Below are positions 13,564-16,232 of a DNA stretch of 16,232 bases, piece by piece. Numbering within the stretch: the stretch's first letter is position 1; each line of letters starts with the position of its first letter. The DNA comes from JAVZLH01 sp038883475 (GTDB lineage: Archaea > Thermoproteota > Bathyarchaeia > Bathyarchaeales > Bathycorpusculaceae). The stretch is from NCBI GenBank assembly GCA_038883475.1, contig JAVZMA010000024.1, positions 1 through 16,232 on the forward strand, in the 5' to 3' direction. The position numbers and the translations under genes were made by a program. Below the pieces are notes generated by a model that saw only the letters and a list, made by a program, of their open reading frames with translations, was not told the origin of the DNA and did no database searches.

Positions 13564-15511
13564 ACAGTTACGAATTGCTTTGGCTGGAAACGCAAACGTT
13601 GGAAAAAGCGTCATATTTAACCAGCTTACAGGCTTAAACCAGATTGTTGGAAACTGGCCTGGAAAAACTGTGGAGCGGGCTGAGGGAACCCTCCATTTTA
13701 AAGGCTACAAAATTCGCATAATCGATTTGCCTGGCATATACTCGTTGTCTACGTTCTCCATGGAGGAGATTGTTTCGCGTGATTATATAGCTGTCGAGAA
13801 ACCCGACATAATCGTTAATGTCGTAGATGCTTCGGCGCTGGAACGCAATATATACTTCACACTTCAACTTTTGGAACTTGAAGCTCCAATAATAGTGGAC
13901 TTAAACCAGGTGGATTGCGCAGCGAAAAAGGGGATAAGAATTGACGTAGAAAAGCTTTCAAAGGCTTTAGGCGTGCCCGTCGTTCCAACAGTTGCTATAA
14001 CTGGAAGCGGAATCACTGAGCTTCTTTCAACAGTTATTGCAGTGGCAGAGGGAGAAAAGAAGGTTGAGCCATTAAAGGTTAGTTACGGTAGAGAAATCGA
14101 AGAGAGGGTTCGCGCCATTGAAAAAATGGTTAAGGATAAGCTTCCACAGATTTGCAAAGTTTATCCAGCAAGATGGGTAGCCATTAAACTTTTAGAAAGA
14201 GACGCGGATGTTGCTGGAAAACTGAAAAACTACGAAAATGGGCGAGAAATTCTGGATTACGCTGAAGAAATGGTGTCTGAACTTGAGAAAATTCATGGCG
14301 AGTCATCACCTGTCATTATCGCCTCTGAAAGGTATTCCTTTGCAAGCAAGATAGCAAAGTATGCCACTGTTATTGAGGTCCCGCCGCGGATAAGCATGGA
14401 GCAGAAACTTGATGCTGTAACTACACATAAGATTTTGGGATATCTAGTTTTGGCTGGTGTATTAGCCTCCATGTTCGCGCTAATCTTTGCTGGCGGAAGT
14501 TTAATTTCCGCAGGCTTAGAGTCTCTGTTGTTAAACTTCTCTTTGTGGGTTAAACATTGGCTTTCGCTTTTTTTGCCACAAAATGCCGTTGACATTATTG
14601 ATAGGGGAATTTTGGGCGGAATAATCGCGGGCATAACTATAGCCTTACCCTACATTGTACCCTTCTACATACTTCTCGCATTGCTTGAGGATAGCGGTTA
14701 CTTGCCGAGGGCAGCCTTTCTAATGGACAATTTAATGCACAAGATGGGGTTGCATGGTAAGGCGTTCATACCTTTAATGCTTGGCTACGGATGTAATGTT
14801 CCCGCCTGCATAGGCTGTAGAATAATGGAAACCGAACGTGAACGGTTCCTAGCAGCTTTTGTAGTCACTTTGATTCCATGCGCTGCACGGACGGTTGTCA
14901 TTCTCGGGCTTGTCGGGAGATATGTTGGATTACAAGCGGCTCTAGCCATCTACGCCTTCGACCTCGTCCTCATCTTTGTCTTAGGCAGAATAGCGTTTAA
15001 GGCTCTGCCCGGCGAACCAGTTGGGTTAATAATGGAGATGCCGCTGTACAAAAGGCCTTCAATAAAAAACATTGCCTTAAAAACATGGAGTAGAACACGG
15101 GATTTCGTTTACATTGCCTTTCCAATAATAGTTGTTGGAAGCACGCTTTTAGTTGCCTTAGACATGTCTGGTTTCATGAACTACATTGTTGAGGGTTTAA
15201 ATCCGCTTATTGCTGGCTGGCTTGGGCTGCCCGTCGAGGCTGGGATTCCACTGATATTTGGGGTTTTGCGAAAGGAGTTAACGCTTATTTTACTTTCTGA
15301 ACTTGTTCCAATACAGTCTCTAACAGCTGTTCAAATGATTGTCTTCTCCCTTGTCACCATGATATATATCCCGTGCATCGCAACGATTGCAGCGCTCAAC
15401 CGCGAATTCGGATGGAGAAAAGCCCTCGCCGTAACGCTAATTGATGTTTCGCTCGCCTTCCTCATCGGCGGATTAGCCTACAGAATCCTATCCCTAACAA
15501 TGCCCACGTAA
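13556..15511 (+). CDS. feoB: ferrous iron transport protein B
   Basis: A 651-residue Fe(II) transporter. The N-terminal G domain has G1 GNANVGKS (11-18), the G2 threonine T38, G3 DLPG (57-60) and G4 NQVD (117-120), followed by the helical linker domain to about residue 270. The membrane part carries the two conserved Gate regions: GYGCNVPACIGCRIMETERERFL with PCAART, and later GVLRKELTLIL with MIYIPCIATIAALNREFGW. It moves ferrous iron across the cell membrane, gated by GTP. The start at ATG 13556 overlaps the end of feoA (ATGGCTAA) and has GGA 8 bases upstream; ATG 13547 is a three-codon longer alternative with no site. It is the last gene of the iron operon. Confidence 0.95.
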   Translation: MAKQLRIALAGNANVGKSVIFNQLTGLNQIVGNWPGKTVERAEGTLHFKGYKIRIIDLPGIYSLSTFSMEEIVSRDYIAVEKPDIIVNVVDASALERNIYFTLQLLELEAPIIVDLNQVDCAAKKGIRIDVEKLSKALGVPVVPTVAITGSGITELLSTVIAVAEGEKKVEPLKVSYGREIEERVRAIEKMVKDKLPQICKVYPARWVAIKLLERDADVAGKLKNYENGREILDYAEEMVSELEKIHGESSPVIIASERYSFASKIAKYATVIEVPPRISMEQKLDAVTTHKILGYLVLAGVLASMFALIFAGGSLISAGLESLLLNFSLWVKHWLSLFLPQNAVDIIDRGILGGIIAGITIALPYIVPFYILLALLEDSGYLPRAAFLMDNLMHKMGLHGKAFIPLMLGYGCNVPACIGCRIMETERERFLAAFVVTLIPCAARTVVILGLVGRYVGLQAALAIYAFDLVLIFVLGRIAFKALPGEPVGLIMEMPLYKRPSIKNIALKTWSRTRDFVYIAFPIIVVGSTLLVALDMSGFMNYIVEGLNPLIAGWLGLPVEAGIPLIFGVLRKELTLILLSELVPIQSLTAVQMIVFSLVTMIYIPCIATIAALNREFGWRKALAVTLIDVSLAFLIGGLAYRILSLTMPT

Positions 15512-15664
15512 GCAAACAAGCTAAAGACCAAAAAACTAGAGGGGGCTATCGGTATTGGTTGAGAAAACAACCATAAAATGTTCCAATTCAAGCTCTATGC
15601 CTTGTTCTCGGCATACAGAAGAAGACGCATTACCTCCAATTAGGAAACGAAAATAAGCAACATC

Positions 15665-15674
15665 CAAAATATAC
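15665..15674 (+). promoter_or_regulatory. TATA element of the tRNA-His gene
   Basis: AAAATATACC lies about 25 bases before the tRNA 5' end, the normal distance for an archaeal promoter. Confidence 0.5.
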
Positions 15675-15690
15675 CAAACCACCAAAAAGT

Positions 15691-15780
15691 GGCCGGGGTG
15701 AGGTAGCCTGGAAGCCTACGGGCCTGTGGACGAAAACCGACGGAAAGCCCGGCGCCCGGGTTCAAATCCCGGCCCCGGCC
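15691..15780 (+). tRNA. tRNA-His (GTG) with a 16-base intron
   Basis: Acceptor GCCGGGG (15692-15698) pairs with CCCCGGC (15773-15779). D arm is AGGT/GCCT. Anticodon stem CGGGC (15719-15723) pairs with GCCCG (15747-15751). T arm is CCGGG-TTCAAAT-CCCGG. The anticodon GTG is at 15726-15728 after T33. An encoded extra G at 15691 faces C73 at 15780, the identity pair of tRNA-His. Without an intron the loop would be 23 bases. Removing 15730-15745 leaves CTGTGGA. The precursor folds as bulge-helix-bulge: CTGT pairs with ACGG, and the 3-base bulges GG/A and AA/A mark both cuts. CCA is not encoded. Confidence 0.93.
15730..15745 (+). other. archaeal tRNA intron at position 37/38
   Basis: Sixteen bases (ACGAAAACCGACGGAA) after G37. 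The central 4-bp helix (C32-G, T33-G, G34-C, T35-A), 3-base bulges on opposite strands and a 2-bp inner helix with a small loop meet the rules for the archaeal splicing endonuclease. Confidence 0.85.
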
Positions 15781-15921
15781 CCTTATACAATGTTTCCACC
15801 CCGGCGCAGAATGAAAGTACTGTAAACTTGGGAGTTTTTAGGAGCATGCGTTTTGGAGTTTCAAGTGCATTGCGCCAGAAATGGAAAAATATTTCTGCTA
15901 AATGATTTTGGGGTGATGCGT

Positions 15922-16232
15922 ATGCAGCTTGGACAAGACGTTAAGACTAGGCTTGTCTCCATAATTGATAAGGCAGCGCGGGCGGATAATTCAAAAAGGT
16001 TGGAGGCTTCTGTTCTTGGAATAAATTATAAGGCAGTTGCAGCAGGCGGCGATGTAGAAGTGCGTGTTGAAGACCCGTTAAACAGGGAGGAAGACTCTTC
16101 AAGACTGCTTGTTTACTTGCTTAACGCCATTGAAAGAGCCTTCGAAGGCAAATTATCCAGCCATAAAGGCGATTTGACGAGTTTAACACAGTTGCCAGGC
16201 GGACAAACAGCGAAACTATACGAGAAGAGAAT
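15922..16232 (+). CDS. unrecognised protein, 5' part only
   Basis: From ATG 15922 the frame stays open for 103 codons to the window edge. GGTGA lies 5 bases upstream, which favours this ATG over the in-frame one at 15916, and an AT-rich TATA-like AAAAATATTTC near 15882-15893 is suitably placed. The protein begins MQLGQDVKTRLVSIIDKAAR, is soluble, mixed-charge and mostly helical in character, with GINYKAVAAGG and a later VEDPLNREEDSSRLL. I do not recognise the family. The codon use resembles that of the neighbouring genes. Confidence 0.65.
   Translation, partial: MQLGQDVKTRLVSIIDKAARADNSKRLEASVLGINYKAVAAGGDVEVRVEDPLNREEDSSRLLVYLLNAIERAFEGKLSSHKGDLTSLTQLPGGQTAKLYEKR

Noticed and set aside
15555..15660. 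33-codon frame from TTG and a small hairpin (TGGTTG/CAACCA) between feoB and the tRNA gene
   Set aside because: Low-complexity, poorly spaced ribosome site, and the hairpin lacks a T-run, so neither gene nor terminator is supported.
1..16232. CRISPR array, prophage, insertion sequence or toxin-antitoxin module
   Set aside because: No regularly spaced repeats, transposase, integrase, phage structural gene or toxin-antitoxin pair is visible on either strand.

Overview
The window looks like a genome fragment of an uncultivated archaeon. The signs are ribosomal protein eL33, a Hjc-type resolvase, a membrane-anchored Lon protease, an O-phosphoserine sulfhydrylase of the Aeropyrum kind, TATA-box promoters with short or absent leaders, and a tRNA-His whose anticodon-loop intron folds into a bulge-helix-bulge. 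The moderate G+C content and this gene mix would fit Bathyarchaeia or a relative, but that placement is inference.

Layout. Positions 1-3057 (minus strand) carry the 5' part of a class III aminotransferase (HemL-like; it runs off the left edge) and, upstream of it, a remarkable fusion enzyme: an intact SerK-like free serine kinase domain, a second degenerate SerK-like domain, and an O-phosphoserine sulfhydrylase. Divergent from the fusion (3149-3544, plus) is a small helix-turn-helix regulator with a cysteine-rich tail. Between them lie one symmetric TATA element and two 15-bp palindromes of the form TTTAAC-N3-GTTAAA, centred 22 bp apart. I read this as a self-contained serine-to-cysteine module under a candidate local cysteine, sulfur or Fe-S responsive switch.

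Positions 3647-7643 hold a winged-helix/PD-(D/E)XK nuclease (plus) whose tail overlaps the convergent eL33 gene, followed on the minus strand by an overlapping three-gene unit: Hjc-like resolvase, LolD/MacB-type ATPase, FtsX-type permease. Positions 7915-10326 (minus) encode an 803-residue Lon protease with several unusual features. It is flanked by two diverged inverted copies of an ~80-bp element (7740-7820 and 11053-11132). The 857-bp stretch upstream of lon holds a likely small membrane protein, a possible decayed zinc-ribbon gene and a palindrome.

Positions 11184-12175 (plus) hold a GNAT acetyltransferase and a YjbQ/UPF0047 protein, probably one operon. Positions 12585-15511 (plus) form a ferrous-iron operon: a DtxR/IdeR-type regulator, FeoA and FeoB with overlapping ends, preceded by a perfect 22-bp palindrome that is a likely autoregulatory operator. 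The window closes with the intron-containing tRNA-His (15691-15780) and the 5' part of an unrecognised gene (15922 to the edge).
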